From the NCBI GenBank assembly GCA_902388455.1, contig CABMPD010000010.1:35541-99540 (forward strand): DNA of 64,000 nucleotides. The letters run 5' to 3'. Positions 56,665-64,000 of this stretch are shown here, in pieces. Origin of the DNA: an uncultured Alistipes sp. Its GTDB lineage: Bacteria > Bacteroidota > Bacteroidia > Bacteroidales > UBA932. Each line of letters begins with the position of its first letter. The stretch's first letter is position 1. Below the pieces are notes generated by a model. The model worked only from the letters and a program-made list of their open reading frames with translations, did no database searches and had not been told where the DNA came from. The position numbers and the translations under genes are program-made.

Positions 56665-59600
56665 AGCTCATGGAATATAAATTCAATGAAAATACACGTG
56701 TACAGGTTCCTGCCGCCATGCATTTGTGTAGGCTTGGATATACTTATTTGGACAATATAACAGAATATGACAGTAAAACAAATATTCTGACGGATGTATT
56801 TTTGCGCAGCGTACAGCGCTTGAATCCGGAACTGTCCGAGCTACAGGCAAAACAATTGCTGAATGAAATTATATTGATACTTGACAACAATGACCTTGGA
56901 AGAGAGTTTTATAATAGACTGTCTTCCAATAGCAATATCAAGCTGATAGACTTTCAGGATGCTGATCGTAACGAATGGCATGTAACTACCGAATTCACTT
57001 GTGAAAATCAGGATAGCGGAGACAGTTTCAGACCGGACATAATATGTTTTGTAAACGGACTGCCATTAGCCTTTATTGAGGTCAAGAAACCGAATAACCA
57101 TGACGGTATTCTGGCAGAAAGGGAGCGTATCAATGTGCGGATGCGCAACGAAAAATTCAGAAGATTCTTGAATGTCACCCAGCTGATGATATTTTCCAAC
57201 AATCAGGAATATGACAATGAAAACAGGGTTCCTATTCAAGGTGCGTTCTATTGTTGCTCTTCAAAGGATAAGGCTTTCTTCAATGTCTTCCGTGAGGCTG
57301 ATAAAGATTTTGTGACTAAATATCCATATAAGGCCGTATCTGACAGTGTGGAGAAACAGATATTGCAACACCGGAATTGTGTAGTGATCAAGAATCTGCC
57401 TGATTATAATACGAACAAAGATACGCATACTCCAACCAACAGGATTCTGACATCAATGCTCAGTAAAGAGCGTTTTCTGTTTTTGTTGAGATATGGTTTT
57501 GCCTATGTGGACAGAAAGATTGAACTGGAAGACGGCAGCAAGACCACGCAGTTGGAAAAGCATGTAATGCGTTATCAACAGCTTTTTGCCTCACTGGCCA
57601 TTCGAAAGAAATTGGATAATGGTATCAAGAGCGGTATTATCTGGCATACACAAGGCAGTGGAAAAACAGCCTTGGCATATTATTCCGTACGTAGTCTGAC
57701 CGATTTTTATGCGGCAAAGAATACAGCTGTAAAATTTTATTTCATTGTTGACCGCCTTGACTTGATGGAGCAGGCCAGGGATGAATTTGTGGCAAGAGGA
57801 CTGTCTGTCAGAACTGCAAGCAGCAGGGATGAATTGATGTCAGATATACGGAGCACGAATTTGACAGAAAATGCAGAGGGTAAAGCTGAGATAATGGTGG
57901 TAAATATCCAGAAATTCAAACAGGATTCTGCCAAAATACAGATTGATTCCAATTACAGCATCCAGTTGCAACGTATTTTCTTTATTGATGAAGCGCATAG
58001 AGGATACAATCCACATGGAAGTTTCTTGGCAAACCTATTGACAGCCGATAAGGATGCTATAAAAATTGCTTTGACAGGTACGCCTTTGTTAAAAGAGGAA
58101 AGGGAGTCTTGGCGTGTATTCGGTGATTACATTGATACCTATTATTACGACAAGTCAATAGCAGACGGTTATACACTGAAACTCATGCGGGAACCTGTCG
58201 AAACAATTTATAAAGAGAAAATAGAGAATATTCTTGACAAGCTGGCAGGCGGCATAGAAGTCAGAAGAAGTGATATTGACCGCAACAAGATCATTGAACA
58301 TGAATCTTACCTCAATGCATTGATAGACTATATTATTGCCGATTTCCGTAGGTTCCGTATCGAACAGGCTGATGATACTGTAGGTGCAATGATTGTGTGC
58401 AAGACAAATCCTCAAGCCCGTGAAATGTATCGTTTGTGGCAAGAGCGTTTCAACAAAGCTTTGTATATCGAAGGGAAACATGATGAGAGTCTGATGTTGG
58501 CGGCTGAACCTATGATTGCCTATGGATATCATGCAAAACCTTTGAGAGCTTCTTTGATTTTGCATGATGAAGGAGACAAGGAAGAGCGTAAGGCGTACAT
58601 TGATGAGTACAAGAAAAAACTATCAGTCGATGTCCTGATTGTCAATCAGATGCTTCTAACTGGGTTCGATGCTCCCCGTTTGAAGAAACTCTATCTAGGG
58701 CGAAGTCTGGACGGACACGATTTGCTGCAGGCATTGACAAGAGTAAACAGGCCATACCATAAATTTAAGTATGGTTATGTCGTTGATTTTGTGAATATCA
58801 AGGAAAATTTCGATGCTACCAATGACCGCTATCTGCGTGAACTGAATCGTACAGCCGATATTCAGGAAACAGGCGAAAAGGAAACAGTAGGAGAAGCTCT
58901 CATTGTAGATAAAGAGCAGATTGTAGAGCAGATAAAAGAAATCCGCAGCGTTTTATTCAATTATACGTGCGACAATCCTGAAGAGTTCAGAAAGGAAATA
59001 GATGAGATTGAAAACAAAGACAATCTATATACGCTCCGATCTACTCTTGAAAATGCCAAGGCAATCATTAACCAAGTAAGGGCTTTTGGCGATGAAGAGT
59101 TGAAAGATAAAATCAACAGTTTGCCTAAAGGTACTATTCCTACTCTGATCACTGAGGTTTCTCACCGTATAGAACGAATGAATTTTCTGGAAAGTACCGA
59201 ACATAAGGCAGATGTATCTGGAATTATCAATGTCGCTCTTTCTGAACTGGAATTTGAGTTCAAAAAAGGCATTTCAGAAGAATTGCGTATTATTGTCAAT
59301 GATATTCGGGAGCGTTGTGAAAAAGTACAGGCTGAATTTGAAGCCAACTTTGACAAGGCGGAAGACAAGTATGTGATTTTGGCTGAAGAGTTCCGGGAAT
59401 ACTTCAGAAAGAAAGGCTTCGTTCCTCAAAATACGCAAGAAGCTAAAGAAAGCATTGATTATATGGATTCGGTAATGAAAAAAATCCGTGAGATAAATCG
59501 TCGCAATAATATACTCAAAAAGAAATATCAGGGAGACGAGCGCTTTGTCCGTATCCACAAGCGTATAGAAGAAGAAAATGAAAAGCGAGAAAAGCCTCTT

Positions 59601-59846
59601 ATTTCCAAAACTGAATACGAAATAGCAGAAAGTCTGTCAAAAATGAAGCGTGAGATTGATAACCGTATTTACCTTGATATAAACATCATAGCGAATGAAA
59701 ACAGTTTCAAACGGGATACGTTGGCTATGATAGGCCATCAACTCGTCGACTTGGGGATAAAAGCGAGTCTTCCCGACAGGAAGTTCATCAACAATCTCAT
59801 TGCAAATGAATATATAAACCAATACAATCAATTTTACTTGAGATAA
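56661..59846 (+). CDS. hsdR: type I restriction enzyme R subunit (HsdR)
   Basis: A 1061-residue HsdR, the translocase/nuclease of type I restriction. The N-terminal nuclease shows RPDIICFVNGLPLAFIEVKK (Asp and Glu-x-Lys). The motor has Walker A HTQGSGKTALA, DEAH box FFIDEAHRGYN and motif III ALTGTPLL, followed by helicase motif VI-like TRVNRPYHKFKYG (the second RecA lobe) and a helical C-terminus. The GTG at 56661 overlaps the XRE gene; an ATG at 56670, eight bases after an AGG-like site, is an alternative start. hsdM follows one base after the stop. It is markedly more AT-rich than the preceding core genes. Confidence 0.95.
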   Translation: MKLMEYKFNENTRVQVPAAMHLCRLGYTYLDNITEYDSKTNILTDVFLRSVQRLNPELSELQAKQLLNEIILILDNNDLGREFYNRLSSNSNIKLIDFQDADRNEWHVTTEFTCENQDSGDSFRPDIICFVNGLPLAFIEVKKPNNHDGILAERERINVRMRNEKFRRFLNVTQLMIFSNNQEYDNENRVPIQGAFYCCSSKDKAFFNVFREADKDFVTKYPYKAVSDSVEKQILQHRNCVVIKNLPDYNTNKDTHTPTNRILTSMLSKERFLFLLRYGFAYVDRKIELEDGSKTTQLEKHVMRYQQLFASLAIRKKLDNGIKSGIIWHTQGSGKTALAYYSVRSLTDFYAAKNTAVKFYFIVDRLDLMEQARDEFVARGLSVRTASSRDELMSDIRSTNLTENAEGKAEIMVVNIQKFKQDSAKIQIDSNYSIQLQRIFFIDEAHRGYNPHGSFLANLLTADKDAIKIALTGTPLLKEERESWRVFGDYIDTYYYDKSIADGYTLKLMREPVETIYKEKIENILDKLAGGIEVRRSDIDRNKIIEHESYLNALIDYIIADFRRFRIEQADDTVGAMIVCKTNPQAREMYRLWQERFNKALYIEGKHDESLMLAAEPMIAYGYHAKPLRASLILHDEGDKEERKAYIDEYKKKLSVDVLIVNQMLLTGFDAPRLKKLYLGRSLDGHDLLQALTRVNRPYHKFKYGYVVDFVNIKENFDATNDRYLRELNRTADIQETGEKETVGEALIVDKEQIVEQIKEIRSVLFNYTCDNPEEFRKEIDEIENKDNLYTLRSTLENAKAIINQVRAFGDEELKDKINSLPKGTIPTLITEVSHRIERMNFLESTEHKADVSGIINVALSELEFEFKKGISEELRIIVNDIRERCEKVQAEFEANFDKAEDKYVILAEEFREYFRKKGFVPQNTQEAKESIDYMDSVMKKIREINRRNNILKKKYQGDERFVRIHKRIEEENEKREKPLISKTEYEIAESLSKMKREIDNRIYLDINIIANENSFKRDTLAMIGHQLVDLGIKASLPDRKFINNLIANEYINQYNQFYLR

Positions 59847-59847
59847 T

Positions 59848-61512
59848 ATGGATGCAAATACCCAGAATATATCAGAAGCTACTATAGCCCTTATTGATTC
59901 ATTGAAATCGACCACTTCCCATTTTGGTCTTGCCAATAGTGGTGGTGAGTACAAGATCATTACGGAAATGTTTCTGTATAAGTATTTCAATGATAAATTC
60001 GGATATGAGGCAAAGCAGGATAAAATATACGGAGAAAGATTGAGCAAGGCAGACAAGTGGGATGCGGAATATGATAAATTCACTGAAGAGGAAGTCGAAG
60101 ATCTGTTCAGCTATCTTCCCGCATCTGTTCCGTTGCTTAAACCAGAGCATACATTGGCACATTTGTATAATACTTCAGGAGCAGGAGATTTTTCTACACG
60201 TCTGGATGCGACACTGATTGACATTGCCAATCTGAATGCGGATACTTTTTCTGTTGTAACTTCAGGGAAAAGCAGAGTCAATATATTCAGTGCACTCACA
60301 CAGTTTGTAACAGATCCGCAGAAAAGGGATGATTTTGCACGGTCATTGATGAGTTCCGTTGCATCATTCAATTTTGAAAGCGTTTTTGCGGAAAAATATG
60401 ATTTCTTCTCACGGATATTTGAATATCTTATAAAGGATTATAACAATGCTGGGGGCGGAAAATATGCGGAATATTACACCCCGAGAGCCATCGCACAGGT
60501 AATGGCCCGCCTGCTGGTCGGAGATGATGCAAACCTACGTGGAGTGACCTGTTATGACCCATCTGCAGGAACAGGTACTTTGCTTATGGCTTTGGCTCAT
60601 CAGATAGGTGAAGACCGTTGTACGATCTTCAGTCAGGATATATCGGAGAAATCCAGCGAGATGCTCCGACTGAATCTCATTCTGAACAATCTGTCGGGAA
60701 GTCTTCCTAATGTTGTACAAGGGAATACTCTTACGGAGCCATACCACAAGGAAGAAAACGGAGCTCTCCGAAAATTCGATTTCGTTGTGTCCAATCCGCC
60801 ATTCAATCTGGATTTCTCAGATTTTAGAGATACATTGGCTTCTGATACGGTGCGTTTTTGGGCGGGAGTCCCATCTGTACCGGCAAAGAAGAAAGATTCA
60901 ATGTCTATCTACTTGTGTTTTATCCAGCATCTCATCAATTCGCTGAAAACAAATGGCAAGGGGGCTATTGTCATTCCTACGGGATTCATTACAGCCAAAA
61001 GTGGTGTTGAAAGAAAAGTCCTGACGAAAATTGTAGATAACCGCTGGGTGTATGGCTGTATTTCTATGCCAAGCAATGTGTTCGCAAATACATGTACGAA
61101 TGTTTCCGTCCTGTTCTTTGACAAAGCTGCTTTTGCCGAGAAAGTCATATTGATTGATGCGAGCAAGTTAGGAGAGGAATATAAGGAAGGGAAAAATAAA
61201 AAACGTAGATTGCTGAAGGATGACATTGACTTAATTGTCAATACATTCAAAAATAAAGAAGCCGTAGAGGATTTTTCGGTTGCGGTAAGCTATGATGAAA
61301 TAAAGGAAAAAGGTTATTCGTTGTCTGCCGGACAGTATTTCGACATCAAGATTGATTATGTGGACATTACTGAAGAAGAGTTCAATAACCGAATGGCAAA
61401 TTATAAGGCTGAACTGTCACGGCAATTTGCTGAGAGCCATCGTCTGGAGGAGGAGATAATGAAGCAGTTGGATGCTTTGCACTTTAACGTAAATGTTGGA
61501 AATAATGAGTAA
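59848..61512 (+). CDS. hsdM: type I restriction-modification methyltransferase (HsdM)
   Basis: A 554-residue N6-adenine methyltransferase subunit. HsdM N-terminal helical domain (about 5-160), SAM-binding motif I DPSAGTGTLLM and catalytic motif IV NPPFNLDFSD are clear, followed by FVIHLINSLKTNGKGAIVIPTG-like (key part GAIVIPTGFI). It binds HsdS for target choice and HsdR for cleavage. It starts one base after hsdR and its stop overlaps the DUF1016 gene by eight bases. Genes separating hsdM from hsdS here are unrelated to methylation. Confidence 0.96.
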   Translation: MDANTQNISEATIALIDSLKSTTSHFGLANSGGEYKIITEMFLYKYFNDKFGYEAKQDKIYGERLSKADKWDAEYDKFTEEEVEDLFSYLPASVPLLKPEHTLAHLYNTSGAGDFSTRLDATLIDIANLNADTFSVVTSGKSRVNIFSALTQFVTDPQKRDDFARSLMSSVASFNFESVFAEKYDFFSRIFEYLIKDYNNAGGGKYAEYYTPRAIAQVMARLLVGDDANLRGVTCYDPSAGTGTLLMALAHQIGEDRCTIFSQDISEKSSEMLRLNLILNNLSGSLPNVVQGNTLTEPYHKEENGALRKFDFVVSNPPFNLDFSDFRDTLASDTVRFWAGVPSVPAKKKDSMSIYLCFIQHLINSLKTNGKGAIVIPTGFITAKSGVERKVLTKIVDNRWVYGCISMPSNVFANTCTNVSVLFFDKAAFAEKVILIDASKLGEEYKEGKNKKRRLLKDDIDLIVNTFKNKEAVEDFSVAVSYDEIKEKGYSLSAGQYFDIKIDYVDITEEEFNNRMANYKAELSRQFAESHRLEEEIMKQLDALHFNVNVGNNE

Positions 61513-62644
61513 AGAATTGACCATCATAGATAAAGACTATATCCGGTGGGTGGAAGACCTTAGTGTACGCTATCGTCAAAGTCAAATTAGAGCAGCGGTG
61601 AGGGTTAACCGTGAGTTGCTTAAATATTACTGGGAACTTGGTCGTGACATAGAAGAGATGCGTGTGGAAGAACGGTGGGGTGAGAAAGTCATCAAGAATC
61701 TTTCTGTGGATTTACAGCGCAGAAATCCCAATGCCACAGGTCTTTCTCGAACCAACATATATTACGCAAAGAAATTCTATCTGCTTTATTCTCAGTATTT
61801 AAAAGTTGTTCCACAAGCTGTGGAACAATTACAAAATGGAAAAGTGCTACAACCTGTGGCAGAATCCTCGAAGCCTGTCCCACAAGCTGTGGGACAATTG
61901 GAAGAGATGCTTTTCTCCATACCTTGGGGACATCACCGTTACTTGATGGACAGATACAGTAAAGAACCAGCAAAGGCTCTCTTCTATGTGAGAAAGACGA
62001 TGGAAGAGGGTTGGAGTCGCGACACATTGCTCAACTTTATGGACAACGGCCTGTATGAACGGGAAGGAAAGGCTTTGACAAACTTCACCCGCACATTGCC
62101 GGACACGACAAGTGATCTTGCACAGGAACTGACAAAAGACCCTTATAACTTTGCCTTTACAGGGATAACTCAACCTTATAATGAGCATATTCTCAAAGAT
62201 GCACTGCTTGCCAATATCTCGCAATTCCTGCTGGAACTCGGTACCGGATTCGCATACATAGGCAAAGAGTATAGACTTCAGATCGGACAAAAGGAGAAAT
62301 TTATCGATCTGCTTTTCTACAACTTGAATCTATCATGCTATGTAGTGATTGAAGTGAAAATCGGTGAATTTGATTTTCAAGACCTCGGACAGTTAAGCGG
62401 CTATGTGGTCGCTTGTAATCATATTCTTAGAAAAGAGGGAAGAGACAATCCTACAATCGGTCTGCTTATTTGCCGCCAAAAGGATTCAATGCTTGCCCAA
62501 TACGCATTGGAAGGCAGCAATCTCCCATTGGGAATATCTGAATATGAGCTATCAAAACTTTATCCAGAAAAAGTGGAGGGAACTATGCCTACTATCGAAG
62601 AGATTGAAACAAGATTGGAAAACGTAAATAGCGACAAACAATAG
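61505..62644 (+). CDS. DUF1016 (YhcG-type) PD-(D/E)XK nuclease
   Basis: A 379-residue protein of the DUF1016/YhcG family, often found inside type I restriction operons. N-terminal domain about 10-150 (RAAVRVNRELLKYYWELG, GLSRTNIYYAKKFY), a short repetitive linker (about 100-135, with VPQAVEQL and VPQAVGQL), IPWGHHRYLMD, and a C-terminal nuclease fold about 230-350 (KFIDLLFYNLNLSCYVVIEVKIG with Asp and Glu-x-Lys; GQLSGYVVA). The role is not settled; nuclease activity is predicted. The ATG at 61505 is chosen because it overlaps hsdM by eight bases; an earlier ATG at 61493 lies within hsdM. Confidence 0.88.
   Translation: MSKELTIIDKDYIRWVEDLSVRYRQSQIRAAVRVNRELLKYYWELGRDIEEMRVEERWGEKVIKNLSVDLQRRNPNATGLSRTNIYYAKKFYLLYSQYLKVVPQAVEQLQNGKVLQPVAESSKPVPQAVGQLEEMLFSIPWGHHRYLMDRYSKEPAKALFYVRKTMEEGWSRDTLLNFMDNGLYEREGKALTNFTRTLPDTTSDLAQELTKDPYNFAFTGITQPYNEHILKDALLANISQFLLELGTGFAYIGKEYRLQIGQKEKFIDLLFYNLNLSCYVVIEVKIGEFDFQDLGQLSGYVVACNHILRKEGRDNPTIGLLICRQKDSMLAQYALEGSNLPLGISEYELSKLYPEKVEGTMPTIEEIETRLENVNSDKQ
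61806..61895 (+). repeat. paired hairpin repeats inside the DUF1016 gene
   Basis: TTGTTCCACA-AGC-TGTGGAACAA (61806-61828) and GTCCCACA-AGC-TGTGGGAC (61877-61895) are two palindromes with the same loop and covarying stems, both followed by AATT. They encode the repeated peptides VPQAVEQL and VPQAVGQL. A weaker related piece lies between them. Confidence 0.65.
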
Positions 62645-62653
62645 ATTTTTAGA

Positions 62654-63436
62654 ATGGACAAAATTTCTCCAAAATATCAAATGAAGATCGTACAAAATAT
62701 CAATGATAAATTGTATGAATTATTCAAATCGTATGACGATGTAGAAGCCTATGTAGAAAAATGGCGAGAAGTCTATGATAACTTTGGGAATGCAAATTTC
62801 TACATTCAATACAAAGATGAAGAACGCAAGAAAATTGATTTAAAAAGGACACTTCATCAGGTAGATGGCGAAACATTATTGAAAATAGCTATTGACTTGG
62901 GTATTGAAACACCTGATTTCATCCCATCTGTCCCTACGTTTAAAAATGAATTAAAATCATCATATGAAACTGCTGCGCAAACATTCGAAAAAGCATATTG
63001 TAATGTAGAAAAAGATCCCAATCTTGCTATCGGCCTAGCTAATTCAGCATTAGAGAGCATTTTTAAAGAGATATTAAAAGATGAAAGGTTGCAGATTCAG
63101 TATGACAGTAGGGACACCACATCAAAGTTAGTAAAAAATATTTGTAAAGCATTTCGTTTAGACAATGGAGACTCATTACCCCAAGAAGTACAGACAATAG
63201 CTAAATCCTTGATAGCTTGTAGTAATGCTATTGAAGACCTTCGTAGTACAAAAACTGAAATGCACGGCAAAACACAAAATGATTTTATTATTAAAGATCC
63301 TATGTGCGCTTACTTTGTTGTTAATGCTGTGTCTACTGTAGGATTATTTTTGCTAAACTACTATAAGGGTAAATATCCTCCACAGGTAAATAATACACTA
63401 TCGGAATTTGATCCAGATGACGATTTGCCTTTTTAA
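62654..63436 (+). CDS. Abi_C-domain abortive-infection-like protein with SSB-like C-terminal tip
   Basis: A 260-residue soluble protein. About 1-85 is a helical N-terminal domain. About 95-245 matches the abortive infection C-terminal (Abi_C) domain: EKDPNLAIGLANSALESIFKEIL and, later, SNAIEDLRSTKTEMHGKTQND with the conserved His. The last residues, EFDPDDDLPF, are acidic and end in Pro-Phe, closely resembling the C-terminal tip of SSB (for example DDDIPF in E. coli). Proteins use that tip to dock repair and replication enzymes. It lies nine bases after the DUF1016 gene and before hsdS. Members of this domain family are linked to phage resistance; the mechanism here is inferred. Confidence 0.82.
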   Translation: MDKISPKYQMKIVQNINDKLYELFKSYDDVEAYVEKWREVYDNFGNANFYIQYKDEERKKIDLKRTLHQVDGETLLKIAIDLGIETPDFIPSVPTFKNELKSSYETAAQTFEKAYCNVEKDPNLAIGLANSALESIFKEILKDERLQIQYDSRDTTSKLVKNICKAFRLDNGDSLPQEVQTIAKSLIACSNAIEDLRSTKTEMHGKTQNDFIIKDPMCAYFVVNAVSTVGLFLLNYYKGKYPPQVNNTLSEFDPDDDLPF

Positions 63437-63447
63437 CAAACAAGAGT

Positions 63448-64000
63448 ATGGAATTGAAAAAATATAAGCTTGGAGAAATCCTCGATGTCACAAGAGGGGC
63501 AAGTCTCAGTGGCGAGTTTTATGCCACCGAGGGTGAATACATCCGTCTGACTTGTGGTAACTTTGACTATCAGAATAATTGCTTCAAAGAGAATAAGTCC
63601 AAAGATAATCTCTATTATACAGGTGACTTTCGGTCTGAGTTCTTAATGGAAAAAGGAGATATTATCACTCCTTTGACAGAACAGGCTATAGGTCTGCTTG
63701 GCTCAACTGCTATTATTCCCGAAAGTGGCAAATATATCCAAAGCCAAGATGTGGCAAAAATTATTTGCAAAGAGGACTTGTTAGACAAAGATTTTGCATT
63801 TTATCTTATATCCTCTACTTTGGTCAAACAGCAACTAAGTGCAGCTGCCCAACAAACAAAAATTCGCCACACTTCACCAGATAAAATTAAGGATTGCACC
63901 GTGTGGATTCCTGCATTGGCGGAACAGAAACGCATTAGCAAGTTGCTTCGTAGTCTTGACTGCAAAATAGAGCTTAACAGAGTTATAAATCAGAATTTAC
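63448..64000 (+). CDS. hsdS: type I restriction specificity subunit HsdS, cut by window edge
   Basis: The first 184 residues of HsdS, beginning MELKKYKLGEILDVTRGASL, with no stop before the window ends. The first target-recognition domain (about 1-150) has the usual LGEILDVTRG opening and IRHTSPDKIKDCTVWIPALA, followed by the conserved helix with EQKRISKLLRSLDCKIELN that spaces the two halves. HsdS determines the DNA target recognised by HsdM and HsdR. It follows the Abi_C gene by 11 bases. Whether it has alternative cassettes or invertible repeats cannot be seen. Confidence 0.9.
   Translation, partial: MELKKYKLGEILDVTRGASLSGEFYATEGEYIRLTCGNFDYQNNCFKENKSKDNLYYTGDFRSEFLMEKGDIITPLTEQAIGLLGSTAIIPESGKYIQSQDVAKIICKEDLLDKDFAFYLISSTLVKQQLSAAAQQTKIRHTSPDKIKDCTVWIPALAEQKRISKLLRSLDCKIELNRVINQNL

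Noticed and set aside
63448..64000. Invertible (phase-variable) hsdS cassette
   Set aside because: Common in this group, but only the first target-recognition domain is in view and no inverted repeat or recombinase can be seen.

Overview
The window looks like a chromosome segment from a member of the Bacteroidales (phylum Bacteroidota). Support comes from the recurring promoter form TTTG-N19-21-TAnnTTTG, the general lack of Shine-Dalgarno sequences, an S46 dipeptidyl-peptidase, TonB-dependent receptor, FISUMP, WbqC and DUF3078 family proteins, and NfnAB next to EtfAB and an acyl-CoA dehydrogenase. No insertion sequence, rRNA or CRISPR array is visible.

Layout. 1-6.2 kb: 3' part of a class I fumarase, a DUF454 membrane protein, a 638-base repeat-rich gap, a DUF4143-type ATPase with palindromic operators over its promoter, a MATE transporter and a degenerate Rpn-like protein. 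6.3-10.7 kb (minus): rimP-nusA-infB, with an unusually short RimP. 10.9-14.3 kb: lpxD-lpxC-lpxA-wbqC for lipid A, with an LpxC not fused to FabZ. 14.3-17.1 kb (minus): a FadL-like outer-membrane barrel and a tryptophan/tyrosine-rich lipoprotein. 17.2-21.8 kb: proS, a conserved unknown, a DUF3078 protein and tilS; sppA converges on them. 23.7-34.4 kb: TonB receptor, secreted HMA protein, nfnA-nfnB, etfB-etfA-acyl-CoA dehydrogenase and a DPP11-type peptidase. The genes from nfnB to DPP11 favour C-ending codons, which suggests high expression, and together fit amino-acid and peptide fermentation with flavin-based electron handling. 34.5-34.7 kb: two tRNA-Pro genes, one with anticodon AGG. 34.7-42.2 kb: apbE, a FISUMP lipoprotein, lemA with two TPM-domain genes, then phoH, capA and a DUF389 gene on the minus strand. 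42.3-49.8 kb: SPOR lipoprotein, gcvT, an M28-like pseudopeptidase fused to a TonB C-terminal domain, leuS and two overlapping YitT paralogues. 49.9-54.4 kb: an AraC regulator pair, holA, a small HSDR_N-like protein and a CCA-adding-type enzyme.

54.4-64 kb: the sequence becomes visibly more AT-rich and holds a defence locus. A divergent promoter palindrome at 56417-56438 separates a response regulator/histidine kinase pair (minus) from XRE regulator-hsdR-hsdM-DUF1016 nuclease-Abi_C protein-hsdS (plus, running off the window). The Abi_C protein ends in DPDDDLPF, which closely resembles the C-terminal tip of single-stranded-DNA-binding protein SSB. This locus is the best candidate in the window for an undescribed system: a type I restriction-modification operon carrying two extra effectors and facing a minimal two-component pair across a shared operator-like element.
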